Shown in pieces: positions 1-8,392 of a stretch of DNA of 64,000 bases; the first letter of the stretch is position 1, and each line of letters begins with the position of its first letter. Position numbers and translations under genes: made by a program. Origin of the DNA: Arthrobacter cheniae (GTDB lineage: Bacteria > Actinomycetota > Actinomycetes > Actinomycetales > Micrococcaceae); contig NZ_QZVT01000006.1 in the NCBI RefSeq assembly GCF_003602275.1, forward strand, positions 124,001 through 188,000, read 5' to 3'. The notes beneath the pieces are model-generated. The model made no database searches. It was not told the origin of the DNA and saw only the letters and a program-made list of their open reading frames with translations.

Positions 1-436
1 CGAGGACGTCGTAGCTGGTCGCGATGACCTGGCTCGTCGAGGTGAAATCGCGCTTTCCGCGCTGGAAGGCATAGGTGAGGACACCGAAGAGCAACCAGAA
101 GATGGCGCCGAGCGCTATCGAGGAAGGCACGGTGCTCACCATGTCGCTGTCCGCGAACAGACCCAGGATCAACCCTACGAACAGACCGAACCAGGCTCCC
201 GACAGGGCACTGCTCAGGGCGACCCTCGGGTAGCTGAGACGACCCGTGACGCGCTCCACGGCCTTGAGGTCGTTGCCGATGATGGCGATTTGCTGCACGG
301 CGAACTTGTTGTCAGCGAGGTAGTCGACGGCCTTCTGGGCATCGAGGTAGCTGGTGTACCGGCCGATGGTCTCGCCGGTGGGTAGCACCCGGCCCGGGTC
401 GCGGGAGGCAGTGGTTCCAAGTGAAGGTGTCGACAT
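1..436 (-). CDS. General stress protein (YflT/GSP17M-like), 3' end cut off
   Basis: About 145 residues are visible before the window edge. Residues 25-80 form a soluble alpha/beta segment (GRYTSYLDAQKAVDYLADNK) typical of the heat-induced YflT/general stress protein 17M domain. It is followed by two hydrophobic segments near residues 80-100 and 110-130, so the protein probably sits in the membrane with a cytoplasmic N-terminal domain. The ATG at 434-436 has no Shine-Dalgarno sequence; a weak -10-like AAGAAT lies 6 nt upstream, so the transcript may be leaderless. It is divergent from the CBS/MgtE-N gene. The biochemical role of this family is unknown. The family assignment rests on the sequence pattern only. 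Confidence 0.75.
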   Translation of the reverse strand, partial: MSTPSLGTTASRDPGRVLPTGETIGRYTSYLDAQKAVDYLADNKFAVQQIAIIGNDLKAVERVTGRLSYPRVALSSALSGAWFGLFVGLILGLFADSDMVSTVPSSIALGAIFWLLFGVLTYAFQRGKRDFTSTSQVIATSYDVL

Positions 437-602
437 GCACCCATTCTTGCCTACCGCCCGTGCGGATGGGAGGCGTATCGCCGGGAGCGGACTACCAGTT
501 CGCTCGACGGCAGCTGGGTGGATGCTGGGAGCAGGGCGAAGCGGCGACTGCTATCGGGACGCCGCAGGTCGGTCCGATTCCGTCCCGCTATGCCACGCCG
601 GA

Positions 603-608
603 TAGCCT
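603..608 (+). promoter_or_regulatory. -10 hexamer TAGCCT, leaderless start
   Basis: TAGCCT lies 6 nt before the GTG at 615 and no Shine-Dalgarno sequence is present. Transcription would start at or next to the start codon. Confidence 0.6.
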
Positions 609-614
609 AGAGCC

Positions 615-1898
615 GTGACTACCAATCCGACCCGCGTCTTCGTCGCCCGGCTGCTGGGCCTCGATGTCTTCGACCCCCTGGGTGACCGTCTCGGCCGCCT
701 GCGGGACGCCGTCGTACTGGACCGTGGTCCCACCAAACACCCGCAGGCCATCGGCCTCGTGGTGGAGGTGCCGGGCAAGAAACGCGTCTTCGTACCCATG
801 ACCCGCATCACCTCCATGGACCCCTCGCAGATCATCTGTACCGGCCTCGTGAACCTGCGCCGCTTCGAGCAGCGCGGCGCGGAGATGCTCGTGGTCGCCG
901 AACTCTTCGACCGGCGCCTCACGCTTCGGGACGGCAGCGGAAGCGCCGTCGTCGAGGACATCGCGATGGAACGGAACCGCGCCGGCGACTGGCACGTCTC
1001 GCAGCTGTTCGTGCGCCGCGGGGGCTCGACGTCGCCCCTGCGCGGACTCCGGCGCGGCGGTGAGCGCCTCATCATCGACTGGCTCGACGCCTTCCACGGG
1101 ACGACGGACGAGCCGCAGGGCGCAACGCAGTTCGTCGCCCAGCACGACGATCTCAAGCCCGCGGACTTCGCCGACGCGCTGCACGAGATGAACGACAAGC
1201 GGCGCATCGAGGTGGCCGGTGAGCTGCAGGACGACCGCCTCGCGGACGTCCTGCAGGAACTGCCCGACGACGACCAGGTGCAGATTCTCCAATCCCTGAC
1301 GCGTGAGCGTGCGGCCGACGTCCTCGAGGAGATGGACCCCGATGACGCAGCCGACCTCCTGAACGAGCTCCCCGAGGCGCAGAAGGAGGAGCTCCTCCAG
1401 CTCATGGAACCCGACGACGCCGAGGACGTACGGCGGCTGCTCGAGTACGAGGAGGACACCGCAGGTTCCCTCATGACCACGGTGCCGGTCATCCTCCCGC
1501 CCGAGGCGACCGTCGCCGAGGCCCTCGCGCACGTCCGGCGTGAGGAGCTGACACCTGCCCTCGCCTCGTCCATCTTCGTGTGCCGGCCTCCGCTCGAGAC
1601 CCCGACCGGGCGCTACCTCGGCGTGGTGCACATCCAGCAGCTGCTGCGATATCCGCCGCCCGAGCCGCTCGGCAACATCATCGACACGGATCTCGAAGCC
1701 GTGGGCGACCAGGCGAATGTGAGCGAGGTGTCGAGGATCCTTGCCACCTACAACCTGAACTCGCTGCCAGTGGTGAACGCCGACGGCAGGCTGGTGGGTG
1801 CCGTAACCGTCGACGATGTGCTGGACCACCTGCTGCCCGACGACTGGCGCGCACAGGACGACACATCCGTACCGAAACGAGGTGACCGCCGTGGTTGA
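615..1898 (+). CDS. MgtE N-terminal domain / CBS domain protein without transporter part
   Basis: 427 residues from a GTG start. Residues 1-150 resemble PRC-barrel-like beta structure (LGLDVFDPLGDRLGRLRD). Residues 170-275 are the acidic helical repeats of the MgtE intracellular N domain (ELPDDDQVQILQSL and DEMDPDDAADLLNELPEAQ-type repeats). Residues 290-420 form a CBS pair. The whole is the cytosolic Mg2+-sensing part of MgtE with no membrane channel domain, so it is more likely a soluble regulator or partner than a transporter. The next gene (DUF1003) starts inside its 3' end, so the two are co-translated. The same arrangement is known upstream of mrp in other actinobacteria. Its real function is not established. 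Confidence 0.85.
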   Translation: MTTNPTRVFVARLLGLDVFDPLGDRLGRLRDAVVLDRGPTKHPQAIGLVVEVPGKKRVFVPMTRITSMDPSQIICTGLVNLRRFEQRGAEMLVVAELFDRRLTLRDGSGSAVVEDIAMERNRAGDWHVSQLFVRRGGSTSPLRGLRRGGERLIIDWLDAFHGTTDEPQGATQFVAQHDDLKPADFADALHEMNDKRRIEVAGELQDDRLADVLQELPDDDQVQILQSLTRERAADVLEEMDPDDAADLLNELPEAQKEELLQLMEPDDAEDVRRLLEYEEDTAGSLMTTVPVILPPEATVAEALAHVRREELTPALASSIFVCRPPLETPTGRYLGVVHIQQLLRYPPPEPLGNIIDTDLEAVGDQANVSEVSRILATYNLNSLPVVNADGRLVGAVTVDDVLDHLLPDDWRAQDDTSVPKRGDRRG

Positions 1899-2490
1899 GA
1901 AGATCCGATCGAATTCACGCGGACTCGATACGCCGCGTGAGGCGCGCAAGCGAATCCTCCCGCGTCTGCGCCCGAATCCGGACCGCTTCGGCAGCGGCAC
2001 GGAGAACATCGCCCGCTTCATGGGCACCCCGCAGTTCCTGTTCTACATGACGGTCTTCGTCGTGGTCTGGCTGACCTTCAACACGATCGCCCCGGAGAAC
2101 CTGCGCTTCGACAGCGCGGCACTCGGGTTCACGGCACTGACGCTGATGCTCTCCCTGCAGGCCTCCTATGCAGCACCCCTGCTGCTGCTCGCGCAGAACC
2201 GCCAGGACGACCGGGACCGCGTCTCCATGCGCGAAGACCGCCAGCGGGCGGAGCGGAACCTGTCCGACACCGAGTACCTGACGCGGGAGATCGCGGAGCT
2301 GCGCATCGCCCTCCGCGAGGTGGCGACCCGCGACTACGTTCGGTCCGAGCTGCGCTCCATCCTCGAGGAACTCCTCGAGACGACCGACGGCCAGGAACTT
2401 ACCCTGCAGAAGCGCAAGCCCCGCAAGCCGTCCGACAGCACCGTGGCGCTGCCGAAGGTCCCGCCCGCCGGGAGGAAACCCGTCCGTTGA
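1891..2490 (+). CDS. DUF1003 membrane protein
   Basis: 199 residues. The GTG at 1891 is chosen because GAGGTG sits 7 nt upstream and it overlaps the preceding stop by 8 nt; a longer in-frame reading from 1816 would run deep into the upstream gene. Residues 45-65 (FLFYMTVFVVVWLTFNTIAP) and 75-105 are two membrane segments, matching the DUF1003 pattern of two helices followed by a charged helical tail (residues 110-165, probably coiled coil). The C-terminus is basic. It is the middle gene of a tight three-gene operon with the CBS/MgtE-N protein and mrp. The function is unknown. Confidence 0.85.
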   Translation: MVEKIRSNSRGLDTPREARKRILPRLRPNPDRFGSGTENIARFMGTPQFLFYMTVFVVVWLTFNTIAPENLRFDSAALGFTALTLMLSLQASYAAPLLLLAQNRQDDRDRVSMREDRQRAERNLSDTEYLTREIAELRIALREVATRDYVRSELRSILEELLETTDGQELTLQKRKPRKPSDSTVALPKVPPAGRKPVR

Positions 2491-3617
2491 GCAGGCCTAT
2501 CCCCACCGAGGAGGCCGTGCGCTCGGCCCTCGCCACGGTGATCGACCCCGAGTTGCGCCGACCCATCACCGAACTCGGCATGCTGGACACCGTGTCCATC
2601 AGGGACCGCGCCGTCCACATCCGGGTCCTGCTGACCATCGCGGGGTGCCCCCTCCGCGACACGATCACTCAGGACGCCGACGCCGCCGTGTCCGCAGTCG
2701 ACGGCGTCGACCGGGTCGAGGTGGAGCTCGGCGTCATGGACCAGCAGCAGCGCGATGTGCTGAAGGACCAGCTGAAGGGTGAAGGGGGGCGCCGTGGCAT
2801 ACCGTTCAACGATCCCGGGTCCCTGACCCGCGTCTATGCGGTCGCCAGCGGCAAGGGCGGAGTCGGCAAGTCCAGCGTGACCGTGAACCTGGCGGTCGCG
2901 ATGGCCGCGCAGGGACTCCGCGTGGGCATCGTGGACGCGGACGTCTACGGCTTTTCCGTTCCGGCACTCATGGGCATCACCCAGCAGCCGACACGGGTCG
3001 ACGAACTCATCCTCCCGCCCGTCGCCCACGGCGTGAAGGTGATCTCGATCGGGATGTTCGTGGAAGGCAACCAGCCCATCTCCTGGCGCGGTCCGATGCT
3101 GCACCGGGCGCTCGAACAATTCCTGACCGAGGTCTATTTCGGTGACCTGGATGTCCTGTTCCTCGACCTGCCGCCGGGCACGGGTGACATCGCGATCTCC
3201 GTGGCCCAGCTGCTGCCCTCCTCGGAACTGCTGGTCGTCACGACCCCGCAGAGCGCGGCTGCAGACGTCGCCGAGAGGGCGGGCGCCATGGCGGCCCAGA
3301 CAGGGCAGGGTGTAGCGGGAGTCATCGAGAACATGTCCTGGCTCGAGCTTCCCGACGGCGGTCGGCTCGAACTCTTCGGAGCCGGCGGTGGCGCAGCGCT
3401 TGCCGACAGGTTGTCGACCACTCTCGGCCTCGACATTCCGCTCCTCGGCAGCATCCCGCTGGACATCGCGTTGAGGGAGGGCGGCGACGCCGGCACCCCC
3501 CTCGTCCTCGGTGCCGGGGCGTCGAGGTCACGGGCAGAACTGCTGGCAATCGCCTCAGCGCTGACCCGCCGTCCCCGCGGCCTCGAGGGACTGAGGCTGA
3601 ACGTCAGCCCTCGCTGA
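2487..3617 (+). CDS. mrp: Mrp/NBP35-family iron-sulfur carrier ATPase
   Basis: 376 residues from a TTG start that overlaps the previous stop (TTGA), with a strong GGAGGAAA 8 nt upstream. Residues 5-90 are a MIP18/DUF59 domain containing the conserved GCPL (53-56). Residues 115-360 are the P-loop ATPase: deviant Walker A SGKGGVGKSS at 121-130, then the DADVYGFS and FLDLPPGTGD motifs. Family members bind and transfer Fe-S clusters as dimers. The region after ENMSW, where many homologues carry a CxxC cluster-bridging motif, reads LELPDGGRLELFG with no cysteines. Cluster binding may therefore differ. It is the third gene of the CBS/DUF1003/mrp operon. Confidence 0.92.
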   Translation: MSRPIPTEEAVRSALATVIDPELRRPITELGMLDTVSIRDRAVHIRVLLTIAGCPLRDTITQDADAAVSAVDGVDRVEVELGVMDQQQRDVLKDQLKGEGGRRGIPFNDPGSLTRVYAVASGKGGVGKSSVTVNLAVAMAAQGLRVGIVDADVYGFSVPALMGITQQPTRVDELILPPVAHGVKVISIGMFVEGNQPISWRGPMLHRALEQFLTEVYFGDLDVLFLDLPPGTGDIAISVAQLLPSSELLVVTTPQSAAADVAERAGAMAAQTGQGVAGVIENMSWLELPDGGRLELFGAGGGAALADRLSTTLGLDIPLLGSIPLDIALREGGDAGTPLVLGAGASRSRAELLAIASALTRRPRGLEGLRLNVSPR

Positions 3618-3644
3618 CCGGGCGGAAGGTGGGAACGCGGCGGA

Positions 3645-4076
3645 CTACGTCGCTTCGCGGTCGTACGGCGCGGCCTGTCCGGCACCGAGGCGGGACCCGA
3701 CGGGAACGGACGGGCCTGACCGGGTGGCGCTGATACCGGCGGCAGCGGCAGTGGCTGCGGCGGGCGCAGCGGCCGCGGACGGTTTCGGGGCGCCCTGGCT
3801 GACCGGCTTCAGGACATCCTCGAAATCGTCGAGGAGGGCTTCCTTGATGATGCGGCGGGGGTCGTACTGGCGAGGGTCGAGCTTGCGCCAGTCGACGTCG
3901 TCGAGCTCGGGGCCGACTTCCTCCCTGAGCTGCTCGCGCGCTCCCGTGGCCATGCGGCGCAGGCCCTTGACGAGCCGGGCGAGCTGGGCAGCGTACTCCG
4001 GAAGTCGCTCCGGGCCGAGCACCACGACGGCGATGATCGCCAGGACCACGAGTTCGAGACCGTTGATTCCCAACAC
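3645..4076 (-). CDS. tatB: Twin-arginine translocase subunit TatB
   Basis: 143 residues from a GTG start. One N-terminal membrane helix (residues 4-20) is followed by the hallmark GPERLPEY (21-28) and an amphipathic helix (residues 30-55). The C-terminus is rich in Ala/Pro and low-complexity. TatB receives folded twin-arginine substrates together with TatC, which is not in this window. It lies downstream of the sigma/anti-sigma pair on the same strand but 67 bp away. It has its own leaderless-type -10 (TAGTCT, 6 nt before the GTG). The neighbourhood matches the mycobacterial sigE-rseA-htrA-tatB block, but htrA is absent here. Confidence 0.9.
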   Translation of the reverse strand: MLGINGLELVVLAIIAVVVLGPERLPEYAAQLARLVKGLRRMATGAREQLREEVGPELDDVDWRKLDPRQYDPRRIIKEALLDDFEDVLKPVSQGAPKPSAAAAPAAATAAAAGISATRSGPSVPVGSRLGAGQAAPYDREAT

Positions 4077-4082
4077 CTGAGA

Positions 4083-4088
4083 AGACTA
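4083..4088 (-). promoter_or_regulatory. -10 hexamer TAGTCT for tatB, leaderless start
   Basis: On the minus strand TAGTCT ends 6 nt before the GTG start of tatB, with no Shine-Dalgarno sequence between. Confidence 0.55.
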
Positions 4089-4143
4089 CCCTCCCGGCTT
4101 CGGCCGGCCATACTCGACAGGTGTTCCCGCCCGCTCGCCGAAC

Positions 4144-5130
4144 CTATCCGGCATTGTCCCGGTAATGCGTGATCATCGAGAGGCCACGGATGATGCGCTC
4201 CATCATGGAGTCGTCCTGGCCCTGTGGAGCGAGGGACAACTGGGCATGCTCCGTGGTCACCAACTGGCTGAGTGTCTTCGGCATGGCGGCAGCCGGCATG
4301 CGGGACACGACCGTGTAGGTCACCGTGGGTGAGTCGAGCACCACCTGCCAGGGATTGCCCGACCGCACCCAGAGATCCCTGTCGGCTCCCCCGACATGTT
4401 CGAAGCCGTCCGCAGTGACCGTCCTGCCGGACACCGCACTCAGGGGCGCGGCCTCCGCCTCCTGGATCTCGCTGACCTTCCTCTGCTCGTACACGGTGAC
4501 GGTGTGACCGTCGTTTTCGAGGACCAGTTCCAGCGTGGGCCTGCCGCCGACGGTGATGCCCTCGGCGCTCTGCAGCGTGTACCCGAGGGATTCGAGTTCG
4601 GGGCAGTACCAGCCTCCGGCCCTCAGGGTGTCCAGCTGGTCGTTATCCAGGTACGTGGGGGTCTGTGGCGCAACCGATTCCCACCCCGCGCGGAGTGCGG
4701 TGGATCCGCTCGCTGCCTCGACCGGAACGGATTGCGCCTCGGAACCCACGATGTAGGCGCTTCCAAGGATCGCCGTGGCGACGACAGCTGAGCCGCCGGC
4801 CGCCGCGAGGACGGTGCGACGACGCCGGGGCGGTGTGGTGCGCTCGTGGTGGTCGCGGACGAACGCAGCACTGGACCCGGTACGTTCCTCGGGCCTGTGC
4901 AGCCTCGATCGACCTTCACTCGGAGGCCCGGAAGAGAGGAGGCTGCGCTGGAAGTCCGGGTCGGGTGAAGGTCGGCGAAGCCCCAGTAGCGCACTCTTGA
5001 GGCTGCGCAGCCGGGATACGGTGGCAGCGCAGGGTGTGCAGCGGGACACGTGGCGTTCAACGGTGATCCGACGCCGGTCGGACAACTCACCGTCCACGAG
5101 GTCCTGCAGGAAGCGATGGGGATGCAGCAT
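4144..5130 (-). CDS. Anti-sigma factor, zinc-finger type, membrane-anchored with large outer domain
   Basis: 328 residues. The N-terminal ZAS/zf-HC2 domain shows the zinc ligands H27, C31 and C34 (HVSRCTPC). A linker leads to one membrane helix at residues 107-129. About 200 residues then lie outside the cell, with no recognised catalytic motif. It starts 5 nt after the sigma factor stop, with AGGAACA as a ribosome site, so the two proteins are made together and this one most likely holds the sigma factor inactive. RseA of mycobacteria is much shorter and lacks such a long outer domain. The outer part could sense the envelope signal; that is inference. Confidence 0.88.
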   Translation of the reverse strand: MLHPHRFLQDLVDGELSDRRRITVERHVSRCTPCAATVSRLRSLKSALLGLRRPSPDPDFQRSLLSSGPPSEGRSRLHRPEERTGSSAAFVRDHHERTTPPRRRRTVLAAAGGSAVVATAILGSAYIVGSEAQSVPVEAASGSTALRAGWESVAPQTPTYLDNDQLDTLRAGGWYCPELESLGYTLQSAEGITVGGRPTLELVLENDGHTVTVYEQRKVSEIQEAEAAPLSAVSGRTVTADGFEHVGGADRDLWVRSGNPWQVVLDSPTVTYTVVSRMPAAAMPKTLSQLVTTEHAQLSLAPQGQDDSMMERIIRGLSMITHYRDNAG

Positions 5131-5135
5131 TGTTC

Positions 5136-5780
5136 CTAACCCAGACCGGCAACCCGTGCGACGCCCAGGGCGGCACCTCCACCGGACGTCCGGGGATCGC
5201 GGTGGGCGAGCTTCTGCCGCAGCATGGTGCGGCCGCGGTGTATGCGGGAGCGGACCGTGCCGAGCTTCACGCCGAGCACCTGGGCCACTTCGTCGTACGC
5301 CAGCCCTTCCAGGTCACAGAGGACGACGGCGGCGCGGAAGTCCGGCGGCAGTTCCTCGAGGGCGGCCTGCACGTCGATGTCGATGTTATTGAACTCGAAG
5401 CTCCGTTCCGGGCCCGGATGCTTGCTGGGAAGGCGGCTCTCGGCCTCTTCCGTCAGTCCGTCGAAACGGATACGGGTCTTGCGTCGCGCCTGATCGAGGA
5501 AGAGATTCGTGGTGATGCGGTGCAGCCAGCCATCGAGGGTGCCCGGCTTGAAATTGGCAAGGGACCGGAACACCCTGACGAAGACCTCCTGTGTGAGGTC
5601 CTCCGCGTCGAACTTGTTGCCCGTGAGCCGGTAGGCGAGTCGGTAGACCTTGGGTGAGTAGGTGGTGACGACTTCTTCCCAGGAGGGCGCGACCCACGGG
5701 TTGCCGTGCTCATCGAGGATGGGCCCGTCCGGTCCTGCGACAGCCTCCACGGCGGTCTGTGCCGCCTTCACGCTAGACAT
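5136..5780 (-). CDS. sigE: ECF RNA polymerase sigma factor, SigE-like
   Basis: 214 residues. Region 2 spans about residues 35-100 (TYSPKVYRLAYRLTG, DAEDLTQEVFVRVFRSL). Region 4 spans about residues 135-195 (ALEELPPDFRAAVVLCDLEG, GTVRSRIHRGR as the helix-turn-helix). Two adjacent ATGs exist (5783 and 5780); the second is chosen because AAGGGG is 6 nt upstream of it. The gene is followed within 5 nt by its anti-sigma factor. The divergent neighbour is an O-methyltransferase, as at mycobacterial sigE. Envelope or oxidative stress response is the likely role by homology. The symbol follows the SigE assignment by synteny. Confidence 0.88.
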   Translation of the reverse strand: MSSVKAAQTAVEAVAGPDGPILDEHGNPWVAPSWEEVVTTYSPKVYRLAYRLTGNKFDAEDLTQEVFVRVFRSLANFKPGTLDGWLHRITTNLFLDQARRKTRIRFDGLTEEAESRLPSKHPGPERSFEFNNIDIDVQAALEELPPDFRAAVVLCDLEGLAYDEVAQVLGVKLGTVRSRIHRGRTMLRQKLAHRDPRTSGGGAALGVARVAGLG

Positions 5781-6100
5781 CATCTACCCCTTCTTGCCAC
5801 GGATCCCGATCATGCCCTGCCGTCGGCATCGCCGGGGCAGTAATAGCAGGGATTCGAAGCTGTCTTCATGCTGGATGTCCCGAAGGAAAAGTCTTTCGCA
5901 CGAAGCTGTGAAGTAGCTGGCAGCTGGATGCGTGGTGCATCTTCCTTTCGCCGCCCGATCGGTTATTCTTCGCGCCCGTCGGACGTGCGGCTCCCGCCCT
6001 CCGTCCGCATGGAAGTCCGAGCACCCCAGACAGTAGTGTTGGGGCGGGGCTACGGCCTCCCGAAAGCTCCCTTTTCCCGCGAACCACAGAACGGACGTCC
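5781..6100. other. Divergent intergenic region sigE / O-methyltransferase
   Basis: 320 bp between two divergent genes. No convincing gene was found. It must hold the sigE promoter (minus) and the methyltransferase promoter (plus), but no clear consensus hexamers or hairpin could be picked out by eye. It is somewhat richer in A/T around 5880-5980 than the flanking genes. Confidence 0.5.
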
Positions 6101-6739
6101 ATGGCCGCCGACAAACACAGCAGCTGGTCCTACACCGAAGGACTCCCCGACGAGGACGACATCCTGCTCAGGGCGCGCGACAGGTCGCACGAACTCGGAG
6201 TAGCTCCCGTGACACCGGCCGTCGGGGCGGCCCTCACCGTCCTGGCCGCGGCTTCGAAGGCCACGACGGCGGTGGAAGTGGGAGCAGGAGCAGGAGTCTC
6301 GGGTGTCTGCCTGCTGAGGGGGCTGGGGCGCAACGCCGTGCTGACGACGATCGATTCCGACGTCGACCACCTCCGCGCAGCTCGCGAGGCCTTCGCCGAA
6401 GCCGGCATCCCGTCGAACCGAACGCGCACCATCTCGGGGCGGGCGGCCGATGTGCTCCCCCGTCTCACCGATCGCGCGTACGACCTCGTCTTTATCGATG
6501 CCGACAAAGCCGGTCTGCCCGCCTACGTCGAGCAGGCGACGCGACTCCTCAAGGAAGGCGGCATCCTGATCGTCAACGATGCCCTCGACCAGGACCGCGT
6601 CGCGGAGCCGGCCGTGCGGGAGCAGTCGACCAATACCCTTCGTCAGGTCGGCCGGATGATCCGCGATGACGAGTCCCTCGTGTCGGCTCTCCTGCCGACA
6701 GGCACCGGTCTCCTGCTGGCGGTCAAGCAACGGGCATGA
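6101..6739 (+). CDS. SAM-dependent O-methyltransferase, family 3
   Basis: 212 residues. SAM-binding motif I is VEVGAGAGVSG (58-68); the acidic motif FIDADK (131-136) supplies the metal/catalytic Asp typical of catechol/caffeoyl-CoA-like O-methyltransferases. The N-terminal ITP/TPAVG-type segment (residues 36-44) also fits the family. The protein is soluble. It is divergent from sigE, the same position as Rv1220c in M. tuberculosis (recalled). The substrate cannot be read from the sequence. The ATG has only a weak ribosome site. Confidence 0.9.
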   Translation: MAADKHSSWSYTEGLPDEDDILLRARDRSHELGVAPVTPAVGAALTVLAAASKATTAVEVGAGAGVSGVCLLRGLGRNAVLTTIDSDVDHLRAAREAFAEAGIPSNRTRTISGRAADVLPRLTDRAYDLVFIDADKAGLPAYVEQATRLLKEGGILIVNDALDQDRVAEPAVREQSTNTLRQVGRMIRDDESLVSALLPTGTGLLLAVKQRA

Positions 6740-6778
6740 CCGGGAGGCGCGGGGCACCGGCAGGAGGCCGGTGCCCTA

Positions 6779-6946
6779 CTAGCCGGTGACGGTGAGCAGG
6801 CAGTCCTTGAGGTTGCCTGCCTCTTCCGCATTCAGTTCGACGACGAGGCGGCCGCCACCATCGATCGGTACCCGCATGATGAGGCTGCGCCCTTCCTTGG
6901 TGACTTCCATCGGTCCATCGCCGGTACGCGGTTTCATGGCAGCCAT
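6779..6946 (-). CDS. DUF3117 small protein
   Basis: 55 residues, MAAMKPRTGDGPMEV at the N-terminus, ending LKDCLLTVTG. This is the near-invariant actinobacterial DUF3117 protein. The ATG at 6946 is preferred over longer in-frame readings because AAAGGGA lies upstream and the family starts with MAAMKPRTG. The protein is small and beta-rich, with no known function. It is found between the sigE region and tag in mycobacteria too. Confidence 0.92.
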   Translation of the reverse strand: MAAMKPRTGDGPMEVTKEGRSLIMRVPIDGGGRLVVELNAEEAGNLKDCLLTVTG

Positions 6947-7111
6947 AATGGGGGTCCCTTTCAACAGGGCGCAACCGCGGTGAGCGGCAGCGCGACAGTA
7001 AACAGTGCTCCGTCCCGTCGACCCGATGAAAGGCCCGGCGGTGCACGTCATCACCTTCATTATTCAGCACAAGCCCTGCACCTGCTAATTCAGGTGCGGC
7101 GTGGATCACAG

Positions 7112-8392
7112 TCAGGGTGGATAATCCCCCTCCGAGCCGGTTGGCGTCCATCCCCACAGCCAATCCACCCAGAGGAACTGCAGCACCACCGACACCGGCA
7201 GGAGCACCCAGAGGAGGCGTCCGCCGCGAAGTGACGCGGCAGAAAGTGCCAACGGGAACAGCGGCACCAGGATCCGCCAGGTACTCGATTGGGGATCCCA
7301 GAAGGCCGCGAGGTAGAGCAGGTAACCGGCGCACCAGGCGCACAAGACCAGGCCGAGCGAACGCACGGACGGCGCGAGGAACAGCGCTCCTGAGCCGAGG
7401 ACCAGCGCCGCGACCACGAGGATGCCCGCTGCCGGACCCACGAGGGCTGCCGGCGCCTCGAACCAAGGCAGAAACGGGGTGAGGGCCTCGCCCCGCCAGG
7501 CAGTCTCCGTCGCGACATACGCATCGCGCCGGCCCGTGACAGCCCAGGCGACGAGCGGCCAGGCCACCGCAGCGAGGGAGGCGACCGCTCCGAGCAGCAG
7601 AAGGGGAAGCACCTGTCGTGCCACCTCCTGCCGACGGGAGGCGTCCCTGCCCGGTCCGCGCCACGCCCACACGGCGTGGAGGAACAGGACGCCCAGGGCG
7701 ATGGCGAACGGCACGCCTGCCGGACGGGCCAGGCACATGAGGACGACGACGGGCATTGCCGCGTAGTGACGACGCGTCGCCACCAGATAAAGGGCGGACG
7801 CGAGGAGCAGGAGGTGCAGGGACTCCGCGTAGGGCACCTGCATGATCGCCGAGACGGGAGCGAAGGACACGACGGCGACACCCGCGAGGGCGGTTCGATG
7901 CCTCGCCCTCAGGAGGAAGAGGCGGTAGATCACGAGTGAGGCGGCCGCCGCGGCGAAGCAGGCCGAGACGGGGGCGAGAATGCCCCACCCCAGACCGGTG
8001 ACGGCGTCGAGCAGGCGGACGATACCCGGGTAGAGCGGGTAGAAGGCCCACTGGTTGTGGCTCACGATGCCGAACTCGTCCGTGGGCAGTTCCGTCGGGT
8101 ATCCCTCCCGGAAGATGCGCTCGTACCACCCGCTGTCCCAGTAGTTGATAAACGTCCCGTAGGCGGGCGCGGGCCCCGACCAGGGGCTGGCACCCTGGCG
8201 GGCAGCGGCGAGGAGGAGTATGGCGGTGCTGACGAATCGCCCGAGGGCGAAGATGGCCAGAACCTGGATGAACCAGTGCGAGAACAGCCGGGAACGTCGC
8301 GACACGGCAGCCGGTGCTGCCGTTCCCGTTCCCGTTCCGTCGGATCGCGCGCGGCTGGCCGAACGTCCGGAACGGCCGGCCCAACGGCTCAT
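7112..8392 (-). CDS. PIG-V-type membrane mannosyltransferase
   Basis: 426 residues with about eight to ten hydrophobic segments after a basic N-terminus of 35 residues. The loop after the first helix contains YWDSGWYERIFREGYP (about residues 85-100), the conserved WD-W-x-x-I-x-x-x-GY pattern of the PIG-V/GT-C mannosyltransferases, which use polyprenyl-phosphate mannose. An FYPLYPG motif follows (about residues 117-123). The enzyme probably adds mannose to a lipid or cell-wall glycan on the outer face of the membrane. Its start overlaps the tag stop by 4 nt (ATGA), so it is the last gene of a three-gene operon. Confidence 0.8.
   Translation of the reverse strand: MSRWAGRSGRSASRARSDGTGTGTAAPAAVSRRSRLFSHWFIQVLAIFALGRFVSTAILLLAAARQGASPWSGPAPAYGTFINYWDSGWYERIFREGYPTELPTDEFGIVSHNQWAFYPLYPGIVRLLDAVTGLGWGILAPVSACFAAAAASLVIYRLFLLRARHRTALAGVAVVSFAPVSAIMQVPYAESLHLLLLASALYLVATRRHYAAMPVVVLMCLARPAGVPFAIALGVLFLHAVWAWRGPGRDASRRQEVARQVLPLLLLGAVASLAAVAWPLVAWAVTGRRDAYVATETAWRGEALTPFLPWFEAPAALVGPAAGILVVAALVLGSGALFLAPSVRSLGLVLCAWCAGYLLYLAAFWDPQSSTWRILVPLFPLALSAASLRGGRLLWVLLPVSVVLQFLWVDWLWGWTPTGSEGDYPP

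Noticed and set aside
588-2027. A long 479-codon open frame on the minus strand across the CBS/MgtE-N gene
   Set aside because: It lies opposite a well-supported gene, has no recognisable product, and is rich in the residues expected from reading high-GC coding DNA backwards.
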